Below are positions 25,276 through 33,171 of a stretch of DNA of 64,000 nucleotides, piece by piece (the stretch's first letter is position 1; the number at the start of each line of letters is the position of its first letter). The notes beneath the pieces are model-generated. The model was not told the DNA's origin, ran no database searches, and worked only from the letters and a program-made list of their open reading frames with translations. The position numbers and the translations under genes were made by a program. This DNA is from Candidatus Nitrotoga sp. AM1P (lineage in GTDB: Bacteria; Pseudomonadota; Gammaproteobacteria; Burkholderiales; Gallionellaceae), in NCBI RefSeq assembly GCF_013168275.1, contig NZ_AP019547.1, positions 620,001 through 684,000 of the forward strand, in the 5' to 3' direction.

Positions 25276-25875
25276 CTATTTTTCCTTCAAAGAATACGTG
25301 GAAGCGAGATTAGCGCGAACTTCTGCTCTAGCTCGCTGGACTAAAGAATAGAACTCTTTCGGGAACGGAAAAAGCTTGTAAGCCTCATAAGCGTCTTGCC
25401 CGAAGACCTTATACGCGTGAGCATGAGTCACGAATTCCAGATACACAGACTCGTCGTCAGCATCGGACATGAAGTGAAGGTTCTTTTCGATAATTTCGCA
25501 AATCTTAATATTGTTCGGAACGATAACCTCAGCCGAGAGTTTCTCCCATACTTTCGCAGTTTCTTCGTCGTTGAACTGGCCGCCCCGCTTCGCAGCAGAA
25601 ATTGGCCCAATTCGCTCAAAGATGTTTTTGTTCGCGGCAAGAAGGGTGTAGACCGGGTCGTAAAAGCACGTGAGTTGTTTGAGTTTGTATTCTCGCCCCT
25701 CCTTGCTCACATTCGTCCAGTCTGTCATGCACCCGGCCAGACGTGCTTGCGCTCTAGATGACCAAATGGAAATTGAGAGACTTACGAGCGAAACAACCGC
25801 AGCTAGACTGGCTGCAATAAGAGTTGCCCAACCTTTGTCGAGGGATTGAATAATTTCAGCGAGAGTGATCGACAT
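25276..25875 (-). CDS. Membrane-anchored helical protein (199 aa), first gene of the cassette
   Basis: There is one N-terminal transmembrane helix (about residues 17-38, ATLIAASLAAVVSLVSLSIS). A cytoplasmic helical domain of 150 residues follows, with YDPVYTLLAANKNIFERIG, VIVPNNIKICEIIEKNLHFM and LEFVTHAHAYKVFGQD. This pattern occurs in uncharacterised proteins of mobile islands. It is read first in a three-gene cassette with the unknown gene and the nucleotidyltransferase. The domain order of membrane sensor or effector plus nucleotidyltransferase is reminiscent of defence modules, but no named system was recognised. Confidence 0.6.
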   Translation of the reverse strand: MSITLAEIIQSLDKGWATLIAASLAAVVSLVSLSISIWSSRAQARLAGCMTDWTNVSKEGREYKLKQLTCFYDPVYTLLAANKNIFERIGPISAAKRGGQFNDEETAKVWEKLSAEVIVPNNIKICEIIEKNLHFMSDADDESVYLEFVTHAHAYKVFGQDAYEAYKLFPFPKEFYSLVQRARAEVRANLASTYSLKEK

Positions 25876-25903
25876 TGGGGGCTGTTAACTAAGCTGTAGA
25901 AAA

Positions 25904-25946
25904 CCCCCATTCTGAAACCTTGTTTCAGCTTTGGGTGGAATTTTTT
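25904..25946 (+). terminator. Hairpin with T-run upstream of the cassette
   Basis: CCCCCATTCTGAAAC pairs imperfectly with GTTTCAGCTTTGGGTGG around a CTT loop; TTTTTT follows on the plus strand. No plus-strand gene ends here, so it may be the remnant of a lost gene or a degenerate attC-like dyad. Confidence 0.4.
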
Positions 25947-26158
25947 CAAAGCAAATTGTTGTCTTCATTTTCGGCTGTCTGTTTTCCGATAACATTTCCA
26001 TTGGAAACTTGCCTAATCTGGCAAGTCTATCCATACGATACAGATGCGAGAAAACGGAGAAGGGGCAGGTCTCAATACTGTTTGGATAGCGCCCTTGACG
26101 GAGTGCTTTCCTGTTCAGAACGTTGATTTTACTGAACTCATTTTTCTTAAACGAACAC

Positions 26159-26284
26159 TATTGGGTCAGGTCTAGCAATCATGCATTTTTGCATTACCTT
26201 GCAAAGTTACATGATACAACTAGCCGGCTAATTCTATTCTGTATTCTGAGCAGCAGTATTGGGTCGGGTCTGGCAATCATGCAT
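26159..26284 (+). repeat. Pair of 28-base direct repeats
   Basis: Copies at 26159-26186 and 26257-26284 share TATTGGGTC, GGTCT, and GCAATCATGCAT with two mismatches. The second copy lies directly beside the left end of the IS4-family element. The origin is unknown; the GGGTC/GGTC words recall REP-like sequences. Confidence 0.6.
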
Positions 26285-26298
26285 GACCCCCCTGACCC

Positions 26299-27801
26299 TC
26301 ATGGCACTCGGTTAAGGCTATGACGTCCCTAAAAAGGATGGGCTGAGCACTTCTGATGGTAAGCTTTTGTTGCGACACGAAAGCCACCAATTTCAGGAGG
26401 TCAGCCCAAATGAAGGATAACAAAGTTGAGCGGGTTCGTCAGGAAGTTGCGATGTTTAGACGGCAGTTTTTGCAAGATGACACTAACGCATTCGATCAGG
26501 CTTTTGGCAACCAAGAGATTACAGCGGTCGTGAGCGAACTGGTGGCGCCACACCGTGAGCGCATCTATCCCCCATTGGACACGCTACGCCTGTTTGTTGG
26601 CCAAGTTCTGTCGGCTGACCGAGCCTGTCAGGATGTGGTGGGCCGCCGTTTGTCCGAGCGGATCGCACAAGGCCAATCGGTGAGCGCGCTCAACACCGGC
26701 TCCTACTGCGACGCGCGCAAGCGTCTGCCGATCACCCTGCCGGTGATGCTGGGCACCATGATCGGTGAGCGACTGGAATCGATGACGCCATCAGCTTGGC
26801 GATGGCAAGGTCGGCCAGTCAAGTTGTTTGATGGCACGACCATCTCGATGCCCGATACACCGAGCAATCAGCAGGCCTATCCGCAAAGCCGTGAACAGAA
26901 ACCGGGATTGGGCTTTCCCATCGCCCGTATTGGCGCACTCATCGGCTTGTCCAGCGGCGCGATACTGGGCTATCAAGTTGCGGCATGCGAAGGCAAGGGG
27001 ACGGGGGAACAAAGCCTGTTGGCGAACCTGCTGGACAATATCAATGCCGGTGATGTATTGCTGGCCGATGCGCTGTTGGCGACGTGGTGGATCATTGAAG
27101 ACGCGAGTAGCCGGGGGGTTGATGTGGTGATGGCGCAGCATGGAGTGCGGATCACCGACTTCATGCGTGGTCAGCGATTCGGCAAGAATGACCATGTGGT
27201 GCAATGGCCACGACCACCGAAACCGAAAGCGATGAGCGCGGAAGAATACGCCCGCCACCCGGAATCTATCACGATGCGCGAGGTAGAGGTTAATGGACGC
27301 ATTTTGGTGACGACGTTGCTTGATCCGAGGGCTGTCTCGACACAAGAACTTGGCGCGCTCTACAAGATGCGCTGGAACATTGAGGTTGATTTCCGCACCA
27401 TCAAAGCGACGCTTGAGATGGATGTGCTGCGTTGCAAATCACAGCCTATGGTGGACAAGGAGATTGCGGTTTATTTCATGGCCTACAACCTGGTGCGTTG
27501 GGCGATGTCGAAGGCGGCATTGCTCGCGGACGTGTTGCCACGGGTGCTGAGTTTTACCGGTGCCAAGCGCCTGCTGTGTGCATTCGCCGACCAGCTTCGT
27601 CGAACATCGGGAAAACAAGTTCGCACCATGATTGCTACAGTGACGACCAGCATTGCGACACTGCGATTGCCGTATCGACCTGACCGAATAGAGCCTCGCG
27701 CGAAGAAACGACGGCCCAAAAACCTTCCGCTGTTAACCGTGCCACGTCAAGTCGCGCGTGACCTCATTTATGCTCAGCGAGAGCTTAACCGAGTGCCATG
27801 A
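26299..27801 (+). mobile_element. Complete IS4-family insertion sequence
   Basis: The terminal inverted repeats are TCATGGCACTCGGTTAAG at 26299-26316 and its complement at 27784-27801. CCCCCTGACCCT lies on both sides (26288-26299 and 27802-27813), a target duplication of about 12 bases of the length usual for IS4. The element carries one full-length transposase gene and looks intact. Confidence 0.88.
26410..27801 (+). CDS. IS4-family transposase
   Basis: A 463-residue DDE transposase starting at ATG 26410, which follows AGGAGGTCAGCCCAA; an upstream frame extension lacks a ribosome site. The catalytic aspartates are in PVKLFDGTTISMPDT and GDVLLADALLATWW. The glutamate lies in the IS4 signature YKMRWNIEVDFRTIKATLEM (Y, R, E and K spaced as YREK). 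The stop overlaps the right terminal repeat. No frame break is visible, unlike the decayed insertion sequences at 4-9 kb, so this insertion is recent. Confidence 0.92.
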   Translation: MKDNKVERVRQEVAMFRRQFLQDDTNAFDQAFGNQEITAVVSELVAPHRERIYPPLDTLRLFVGQVLSADRACQDVVGRRLSERIAQGQSVSALNTGSYCDARKRLPITLPVMLGTMIGERLESMTPSAWRWQGRPVKLFDGTTISMPDTPSNQQAYPQSREQKPGLGFPIARIGALIGLSSGAILGYQVAACEGKGTGEQSLLANLLDNINAGDVLLADALLATWWIIEDASSRGVDVVMAQHGVRITDFMRGQRFGKNDHVVQWPRPPKPKAMSAEEYARHPESITMREVEVNGRILVTTLLDPRAVSTQELGALYKMRWNIEVDFRTIKATLEMDVLRCKSQPMVDKEIAVYFMAYNLVRWAMSKAALLADVLPRVLSFTGAKRLLCAFADQLRRTSGKQVRTMIATVTTSIATLRLPYRPDRIEPRAKKRRPKNLPLLTVPRQVARDLIYAQRELNRVP

Positions 27802-27854
27802 CCCCCTGACCCTTTTCAGAGCGTAGAGTCAATGGTATCAGTCTTGGTAAATGT

Positions 27855-27975
27855 CTAACCTGGTATGGGTGGGGGAAGATTGCGCGCACTGTGCAGCACT
27901 CGCTCGACCAGGATGCCAGAATCAGTTTCAGAAAAGAAAATTAAATATCGCTCATACGGGAGCTGGCGCAAGTCT
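27855..27975 (-). pseudogene. C-terminal fragment of a RelE/ParE toxin
   Basis: The peptide EDLRQLPYERYLIFFSETDS followed by RVLHSARNLPP matches the end of RelE/ParE toxins, where a YxxYLIFY strand and the RVLHGARD motif form the last strands. The first two thirds of the gene are absent. It follows the antitoxin gene directly in another frame, so a deletion has joined the antitoxin end to the toxin tail. The antitoxin therefore has no intact toxin partner here. Confidence 0.75.
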
Positions 27976-27981
27976 TCGGCA

Positions 27982-28281
27982 TTACGCGCTGGCTTGTTCA
28001 ATGGCCACCTGATTAATTGCTGCATGCATTTCGGCGAACATTTGTTCAGCTGGAATTGGCGGGTGCTGGTCGCGTCGGCTGATCGCAATCGCTTCGCGCA
28101 AAGTTGCGGCGTCCAGTGCCGCCATCTGACGCATATACAGTGCCGCCGGAACCAAATAAGCCGCCGGACGATTATGGTTTAACACGGCTACCGCTTCATC
28201 GCCCGCCTGCTCGATGATAGTGCTGGAGCTACGTTTAAGTTCGGTGATACTAACCGAGCGATTAGCCAATAATTTTTCCAT
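27982..28281 (-). CDS. Type II antitoxin, Phd/YefM-like
   Basis: I start at ATG 28281, preceded by GGAGACAAAATC; the protein then reads LLANRSVSITELKRSSSTII, the classic DNA-binding N-terminus of this family. EAVAVLNHNRPAAYLVPAAL follows and a charged C-terminus would bind the toxin. Its toxin is reduced to a fragment (27855-27975). A second, decayed copy lies at 29357-29640 in the same direction. It may still repress its own promoter. Confidence 0.75.
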   Translation of the reverse strand: MEKLLANRSVSITELKRSSSTIIEQAGDEAVAVLNHNRPAAYLVPAALYMRQMAALDAATLREAIAISRRDQHPPIPAEQMFAEMHAAINQVAIEQASA

Positions 28282-28611
28282 GATTTTGTCTCCAATAGGC
28301 ACTAAATAAGGTACCGAATTGTGATCATTATTTATGTAGCGGTCAATGCTAGACATCGCGCCAATGTACCAATCCACTCGCGAACAAATGCCCGCTTGCT
28401 CGGTTCTATTGCCCTTGCGACGGCTCGGTCACAAATCCTCCTTTCACCAACCCCGCCTTTGCCACGCCGGACATCACCTGCGCCGCCTACAAGATTTCTC
28501 CCTTTGGTCGAAATGATAGTTCATTGAAGTCACCTATAGCCAATCCGCAAGCTTTGTGCTAAATCCTGTCCAGTCTGGCCAGAATTAACGCCCACATTAA
28601 TGGAGAACATC
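28282..28611. promoter_or_regulatory. Divergent promoter region between two toxin-antitoxin loci
   Basis: A 330-base region between the minus-strand antitoxin and the plus-strand vapB-like gene. No gene was found. Both loci must start transcription here; no -35/-10 pair was clear enough to name. Confidence 0.35.
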
Positions 28612-28863
28612 ATGCACAGAGAATGGCAACTACAAAAAGCAAAAGACAATTTCAGCCAGCTTATCAAGGGGGCCGCGAGTGGCGATACTCAAGTAGTTAC
28701 GGTGCACGGAAAACCCACAGCGGTAATTGTTTCGGCTGAAGAATATGCCCGGCTCACCCGCCACCGAACCAAGCTCTCCAGCGTGCTGCTGCGTCCCGAC
28801 CTCGCAGCCGAAGATCTGGATATTTCCCGCAGCCGCGACACCGGGCGCGACATTGATCTATGA
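28612..28863 (+). CDS. Antitoxin of a VapBC-type locus (Phd/YefM family)
   Basis: Start at ATG 28612, with GGAG seven bases upstream; the upstream ATG at 28600 contains that site and is less likely. The protein MHREWQLQKAKDNFSQLIKG has the Phd/YefM fold start, then TVHGKPTAVIVSAEEYARL. The C-terminus is acidic and binds the toxin. It overlaps the PIN toxin gene by 4 bases (ATGA, 28860-28863). Both genes are complete, so this pair is likely functional. Confidence 0.85.
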   Translation: MHREWQLQKAKDNFSQLIKGAASGDTQVVTVHGKPTAVIVSAEEYARLTRHRTKLSSVLLRPDLAAEDLDISRSRDTGRDIDL

Positions 28864-29282
28864 GCTGGCTGCTGGATACCTGCGCGCTTTCCGAATACGC
28901 CAAAAAAGCCCCTGCCCCGAAAGTTATCGCCTGGCTAGATGAACAAGACGAATCCAGCCTGTTCATCAGTGTCATCACGCTGGGAGAAATCGAAAAAGAC
29001 ATCCTCAAACTGCGCGCAAGCGACCCGCACCGCAGCCAGAAACTCACTGATTGGCTGGGTAAAGTAGAGCAGCGCTTCGCTGGGCGCATCCTGCCGCTCA
29101 ATGCCGCTGCCCTTCACGTCTGGGCGCAAATCACCGCACACTCCGAACTGGCTGGACAACCCATGCCGGTGATGGACGGCCTGCTCATGGCCACTGCCCA
29201 ATGCCACGGTTTCACTGTGGTTACCCGTAACGTGCAGGATTTCGCGATGTACCCGCAAGTGTTTAATCCTTGGGCGTTGTAA
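28860..29282 (+). CDS. vapC: PIN-domain ribonuclease toxin (VapC)
   Basis: A 140-residue PIN domain that would cleave tRNA or rRNA when freed from its antitoxin. The acidic active-site residues are in MSWLLDTCALSEY (first Asp), SVITLGEIEKDI (Glu), PVMDGLLMATA (Asp) and VTRNVQDFA (final Asn/Asp region). Overlap with the upstream antitoxin gene couples translation. The pair points opposite to the flanking antitoxin copies, so it was inserted or rearranged between them. Confidence 0.88.
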   Translation: MSWLLDTCALSEYAKKAPAPKVIAWLDEQDESSLFISVITLGEIEKDILKLRASDPHRSQKLTDWLGKVEQRFAGRILPLNAAALHVWAQITAHSELAGQPMPVMDGLLMATAQCHGFTVVTRNVQDFAMYPQVFNPWAL

Positions 29283-29356
29283 ATCCGCGTTACGAGCAAT
29301 TTCAAACCAATCTTTACGCGCCCATTTGGCAAACTCTAGTTGTGCCGTCTTCACCA

Positions 29357-29640
29357 TTACGAACTGGCTTGTTCAATGACCACCTGGTCAATTGCTGCAT
29401 TCATTTCGGCAAACATTTGTTCTGCCGAAATTGGCGGTTGTTAGTCGCGTCGGCTTATCGCAATCACTTCGCGCAAAGTTGCGGTGTCCAGTGTACCGCC
29501 ATCTGACGCATACACAGTGCCGCCGGACGATTATGGTTCAACACGGCAACCGCATCATCGCCCGCCTGCTCGATGATGGCGCTAGGTCTACATTTAAATT
29601 CCGTGATGCTAACCGAGCGATTAGCCAATAATTGTTCCAT
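29357..29640 (-). pseudogene. Decayed second copy of the Phd/YefM-like antitoxin
   Basis: It starts at ATG 29640 as MEQLLANRSVSITEFKCRPS and continues VAVLNHNRPA, close to the antitoxin at 27982-28281. An 18-base in-frame deletion removes the AAYLVP-like segment. An added base near 29492 then shifts the frame, and a stop interrupts the C-terminal part near 29441. The DNA similarity continues to the end of the gene and includes the upstream GGAGACAACATC, so the two copies arose by duplication. Confidence 0.75.
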
Positions 29641-29813
29641 GATGTTGTCTCCAATACGCACTAAATTAAGATGTTAAATTGCGACTATTATTCCCGTAAC
29701 GGTCAATGGGAAGTATTACGAGGTCAGGTCTATAAAGTTTGTACAGCCAACACATGAAATTGATTGGCCGCCCGCTTCTGGGCAGTACCGCTCGACTGCA
29801 AGGTTTAACATAA

Positions 29814-30173
29814 CTATAGCCCCAAGCTGTTCATGACAACTTTAGTAAGAACAGATTGCCATATTTGAAATGAACCCTCTCCGGCGCCCTTCATTAATTT
29901 TTTGGCTTGTAACCAATGCGACTGCTCTCTGGCATTCGCCAAGAATTCGTGACCAGCCCAAGTCAGGTTTATTGGAATTGCTTTAGGAGAAGAGCCGTCA
30001 ATAGAACTGGCATCTGCGACCTCAAGTAGACCCGCTTGCCCCAAGATATAAACGTGATATCCGATCTGTTCGTCTGTAAACCCCTCAAATTTCATTTGTT
30101 GAGGGGCATACCCTCTTTCATGGCCATCTATTGCCAAGAGAATTTCTCGCACTAAGTCCATATCTCTCGTCAT
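29814..30173 (-). CDS. DUF2513-type protein (119 aa)
   Basis: The start MTRDMDLVREILLAIDGHER and the winged-helix-like FTDEQIGYHVYILGQAGLLE, then LTWAGHEFLANARE, match the DUF2513 family, small proteins common in phages and integron cassettes and probably DNA- or protein-binding. Its start lies 27 bases after the end of attC site 2 with AAGGAGT before the ATG, the usual layout of a gene cassette. The stop is followed by a weaker attC-like dyad. Confidence 0.75.
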   Translation of the reverse strand: MTRDMDLVREILLAIDGHERGYAPQQMKFEGFTDEQIGYHVYILGQAGLLEVADASSIDGSSPKAIPINLTWAGHEFLANAREQSHWLQAKKLMKGAGEGSFQIWQSVLTKVVMNSLGL

Positions 30174-30200
30174 TGTTTACTCCTTCAAGTTAGCGGTAAT

Positions 30201-30267
30201 GCCGAATGTTTGAATTCACCGGCCTGCGCGGCTTTTCACGCAGGTACTGTGGAATGATGGGTTGGAG
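30201..30267 (-). other. Integron-type attC recombination site 2
   Basis: Minus strand: CTCCAAC (R''), CATCATTCCACAG, stem CTGCGTG-AAAAGC-CGCGCAG, then GGTGAATTCAAACATTCGGC. It is clearly related to site 1 at 24592-24657 but the R' box has ATT where GTT is needed, so it is probably inactive. It starts 10 bases after the HNH gene and ends just before the DUF2513 gene. Confidence 0.65.
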
Positions 30268-30276
30268 TACGCGGAT

Positions 30277-30942
30277 TCATGCCGCTGTTGCTCTCTTTAA
30301 CTGGTTGCACTCGGAGCACAGGACTTGAACATTCCAGTAGCCATTTGAACCGCCGACCGAATGAGGCAAGATGTGGTCGAATTCAATACGCATGGCTTCA
30401 CTTACCTTGTGCCGCTTGGTAATTCCGGCCACTCCTGGGCACCAACAACCGGACGCAAGAAACTCTGTGAGAACGGTCTGTCTGACCTCGCCAGAAATGT
30501 GCCTAACGTGAGCAACAGGAATCTTGATGGTTCCGGCGCTAGAGGGCTGCCAATTGGAATGTAGGTACTCCATAAGCCATTCGACGCCACCTGAGCTTAA
30601 CACCCACGAGATGTGCTCGCCTTCAACGGCAAACAACTGTGGTCGTCTTTGAATCTCCCGAAAGAGTTCTCTACTGTAAGCACCCGGTATCCAGATAATT
30701 GTTCTGCACTTTCTCGGTTGAATATGAAACTGCAGTTTCCCACGGAAATACACGCGAAGAGAGTCTGTTGCAAAGGACAGCGTCACCAGCGGGTTCTTCT
30801 CTTGGAGAGCGTCAAGTTCCTTCAGAAGATGCGATGCAATATGGAAAGCAGCAACTCCATCACTCGATGAACGCGTCGACTTCGACAACACTCTGTCGAG
30901 GAAGTGGGCGCAGTAGTGAATGCTCCCAAAGCTTTTTTTCAC
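30277..30942 (-). CDS. HNH endonuclease-like protein in a gene cassette
   Basis: A 221-residue protein starting at GTG 30942 (GAAGG upstream). The C-terminal 50 residues form an HNH domain: CPGVAGITKRHKVSE, then FDHILPHSVGGSNGYWNVQV and LCSECNQLK, with the catalytic DH, the Asn and zinc-type cysteines. The N-terminal 160 residues match no family I know and could recognise the DNA target or mediate regulation. It is flanked by attC-like sites on both sides, so it is a cassette gene; a defence nuclease role is plausible but inferred. Confidence 0.75.
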   Translation of the reverse strand: MKKSFGSIHYCAHFLDRVLSKSTRSSSDGVAAFHIASHLLKELDALQEKNPLVTLSFATDSLRVYFRGKLQFHIQPRKCRTIIWIPGAYSRELFREIQRRPQLFAVEGEHISWVLSSGGVEWLMEYLHSNWQPSSAGTIKIPVAHVRHISGEVRQTVLTEFLASGCWCPGVAGITKRHKVSEAMRIEFDHILPHSVGGSNGYWNVQVLCSECNQLKRATAA

Positions 30943-30962
30943 TCAGCTACCTTCAGCATAGA

Positions 30963-31061
30963 GTTCAACGTGGAGACCTTCAACGAATAGCGTTTATCTG
31001 CCGCCATCCTCCAACTTGTCAAACCCACGACTTGATTGGCAGTGGACAAACCTCGTTGGAC
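30963..31061 (-). other. Candidate attC recombination site 3 (weak)
   Basis: Minus strand begins GTCCAACGAGG (a consensus RYYYAAC box) and ends CCACGTTGAAC (a consensus GTTRRRY box). The outer 11 bases pair with two mismatches. The inner stem is poor. It lies 21 bases upstream of the HNH start, where the preceding cassette's attC should be. Confidence 0.35.
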
Positions 31062-31293
31062 TGAGCCACCGGAGAACGGAACCTATGGGGATTGTATGGT
31101 TTTAAAGTATGGCGTCAATCTAATGTCATGAGGGAGCGTCCATATATGAAGAAGAAACGGATATCCTGTAGAGCATTTTTGACTTATACCGACACCAAAC
31201 ATCGCACAAACTGTCCGGTTAAAGTATCTTTGTTATAGGGACAAGCGAATCCACGCCTGTTAAAACTAGACAACGCCGGTTGAAACGGGCGTA

Positions 31294-31312
31294 AAAACAA
31301 GAAGGCTTCTTG
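31294..31312 (-). terminator. Terminator after the periplasmic binding-like gene
   Basis: Minus strand AAGAAGCCTTCTT followed by GTTTTT, starting four bases after the stop codon. Confidence 0.7.
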
Positions 31313-31315
31313 ATT

Positions 31316-31726
31316 TTATCGGCTTACCACATTCAAGTCCGGCTTCAATTCGTTTTCATCGATATAACCAATGGCGCCGGGTGTGGTTTGGACAAAGTTA
31401 ATGACTTCGGCGGCGCTCGATAGTTCTTTTGGTGGAATACCTTTGCCGATAAAGCGGCGCACCGTCCAATAAGCCGTGTATTTGTCATCTTTCTGATTCA
31501 GGTAGTGCTGCAAGAAACGATCACGCAATGCGCCTGCCTTGTGATTCACGGCCGTGACATGCATACCATCGATTTCGATGATCTTGCCAGTAAATATTCT
31601 TTGTACGGTATTTGCGTTCAACTTACTTAGACCCGCATGGCCGATGACAACCACGTTCTCTGCATGCGCCTCGCCTATCACAAGTGCCAGGAGCGCGGAG
31701 AGCAGCTTGAGTTTGAGTTTCATCAT
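31316..31726 (-). CDS. Short phosphate-binding (PstS-like) periplasmic protein
   Basis: A 136-residue protein with a signal peptide ending EAHA. The mature part has VVVIGHAGLSKLNANTVQRI and FTGKIIEIDGMHVTAVNH, then a C-terminal PGAIGYIDENELKPDLNVVS, matching the PBP-like domain of PstS-type proteins. It covers only one lobe; family members of about 270 residues have two. Such short proteins are often found with porins in betaproteobacteria. It lies 11 bases after the porin-like gene and is probably co-transcribed. Ligand (phosphate or another oxyanion) is inferred. Confidence 0.75.
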   Translation of the reverse strand: MMKLKLKLLSALLALVIGEAHAENVVVIGHAGLSKLNANTVQRIFTGKIIEIDGMHVTAVNHKAGALRDRFLQHYLNQKDDKYTAYWTVRRFIGKGIPPKELSSAAEVINFVQTTPGAIGYIDENELKPDLNVVSR

Positions 31727-31737
31727 GGCTGTCTCCC

Positions 31738-33051
31738 TTAGAACGTAAAGTTGTAAGAGAGAGAAAACACATTAATGCGTTGATCGTCGGATTTTCCACC
31801 CGGCGGCGCATCAATAAAACTGGACGCGATACCGGTTTGCACGACAGACCATTCGGCCTTGATTTTGCTGTTGATACCAAGCGAGTAGGCGGTGCCGAGC
31901 GCCCATGTATTTTGGTCATACACCACCATCGTATCGGCCAGGTTGCGCTCCAAAGCGTTAACCGCCGGGATAATCGTCTGGGTGCCATTTACCGCCTGAT
32001 ACAGGTCGCGGTTTTTCGTGGTTAGCTTGGCGTAGGTCAGGTAGGGTGTCCAGTGACCGATTTCTTTCTGCAGGCTCAGGTAAAAGCCTTTGCTGTCGGG
32101 AGAAAGAGTCGAGCCTTCATTTTTGCGTCTGACATACTCGCCGATTGTGCGAAATCCGTGCCCCAAATCAATGCTGGCACCAAAATTGGTGGTAACGGTT
32201 TTTATCCTGGATGGGCCGTCCGCAGCAGGGCAGTAATAGTTGCCAATGAATGCCGGCGGAATGCCAATGGGTGCGCAACCGCCAGCCGGCGCGGGCACGT
32301 ACGTGGATGGCCCCAGTGTGGTGCCGTTGCGGGCCGTGGTATCGGCGAAATGCATACCCGCCAAAAAGGTGTTTCCGTCGCGATTCAAGCTCAGTCGCAG
32401 TCCTTTTGACTCGGTCGCCAAGGGTGCAAAGAATTCACCCGCCGCACCGCTTTTAGTGAGGATATTACCGGGATCACGCGCATAAAAACGCCATGATTCC
32501 TTCGCGGCATTCCCCCAATAGCCATCAAGAATAAATTCGTTCTCGTTGAGCTGCCAGGTTTTGGCGAACGATGCCCCAATAAAGTCTACCGTCGATGCGG
32601 AGGCATAAACCTCAACCGGCAAGCGAGCGGCCGCATAAGTCGTGCCTACATTGGCATTCTCGGAATTCAGATAAAAGGGGATACGTAATTTCCCTACGCG
32701 AAACAACCAATCGTCAGCTGGACGGTAGGATAAAAATGCCCAAGTAAGGGTTGGTTGCCAGTTTTGATTGTCACTTAGTAGTGCGGGCGGTGCTACTTTG
32801 ACTTGTAGCGTCGCGCTCCATGCGGGATTGAATTGGGCATTTAATTGTGCGCCGAATAGGGTGTCACGTTCGAAACTGCCTTTGTTATTGATATAACGCT
32901 GGTAGGTGTAATCTTTGTCGGAAATGGCATAGCCCATCGTGCCATAACCCGACAAGGAAAAATCGACGGCTTGCGTAGATAGGCTAACCATGCCGAGCAG
33001 GAGGCAGACAAGCGTGCACGCACTATTTTTAAGCCGTTTTTGCATGGCCAT
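31738..33051 (-). CDS. Porin-like outer-membrane beta-barrel protein
   Basis: A 437-residue protein with a signal peptide ending STQA before VDFSLSGYGTMGYAISDKD. The rest alternates amphipathic strands and polar loops, including SATLQVKVAPPALLSDNQNW and LFRVGKLRIPFYLNSENANV. It ends in INVFSLSYNFTF, the terminal aromatic residue needed for barrel assembly. It looks like an uncharacterised porin rather than a classic OmpC type. It is followed by the periplasmic binding-like gene, suggesting coupled uptake of a small solute. Confidence 0.75.
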   Translation of the reverse strand: MAMQKRLKNSACTLVCLLLGMVSLSTQAVDFSLSGYGTMGYAISDKDYTYQRYINNKGSFERDTLFGAQLNAQFNPAWSATLQVKVAPPALLSDNQNWQPTLTWAFLSYRPADDWLFRVGKLRIPFYLNSENANVGTTYAAARLPVEVYASASTVDFIGASFAKTWQLNENEFILDGYWGNAAKESWRFYARDPGNILTKSGAAGEFFAPLATESKGLRLSLNRDGNTFLAGMHFADTTARNGTTLGPSTYVPAPAGGCAPIGIPPAFIGNYYCPAADGPSRIKTVTTNFGASIDLGHGFRTIGEYVRRKNEGSTLSPDSKGFYLSLQKEIGHWTPYLTYAKLTTKNRDLYQAVNGTQTIIPAVNALERNLADTMVVYDQNTWALGTAYSLGINSKIKAEWSVVQTGIASSFIDAPPGGKSDDQRINVFSLSYNFTF

Positions 33052-33171
33052 TACATTGTTATGAGGCTGATCAAGGCGGTTGCAGGATTTTAGAATTCAA
33101 CGGTACTATTTAAAACGCGGCAAATTATAACCGTTTGGCTTTTCCTTTTGACTTGTACTTGGCAGGTTTGC

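Larger units (their letters stand above)
25876..26298. other. Intergenic region left of the IS4-family element
   Basis: It contains an imperfect hairpin followed by T-run (25904-25946) and a pair of 28-base direct repeats (26159-26186 and 26257-26284). I see no gene. The 5' end of the cassette is here, but a full attC for the preceding cassette is not visible. Confidence 0.5.
30943..31315. other. Intergenic region at the right edge of the cassette block
   Basis: It holds the weak attC candidate and the terminator of the phosphate-binding-like gene. No gene and no integron integrase was seen. Confidence 0.5.

Noticed and set aside
26791..27345. Minus-strand open frame inside the IS4 element
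   Set aside because: It is antisense to the intact transposase gene and has no family signature.
29735..29813. Third attC-like dyad after the DUF2513 gene
   Set aside because: It is in the right place and has a 6-bp inner stem, but the outer boxes do not pair, so I do not call it an attC site.
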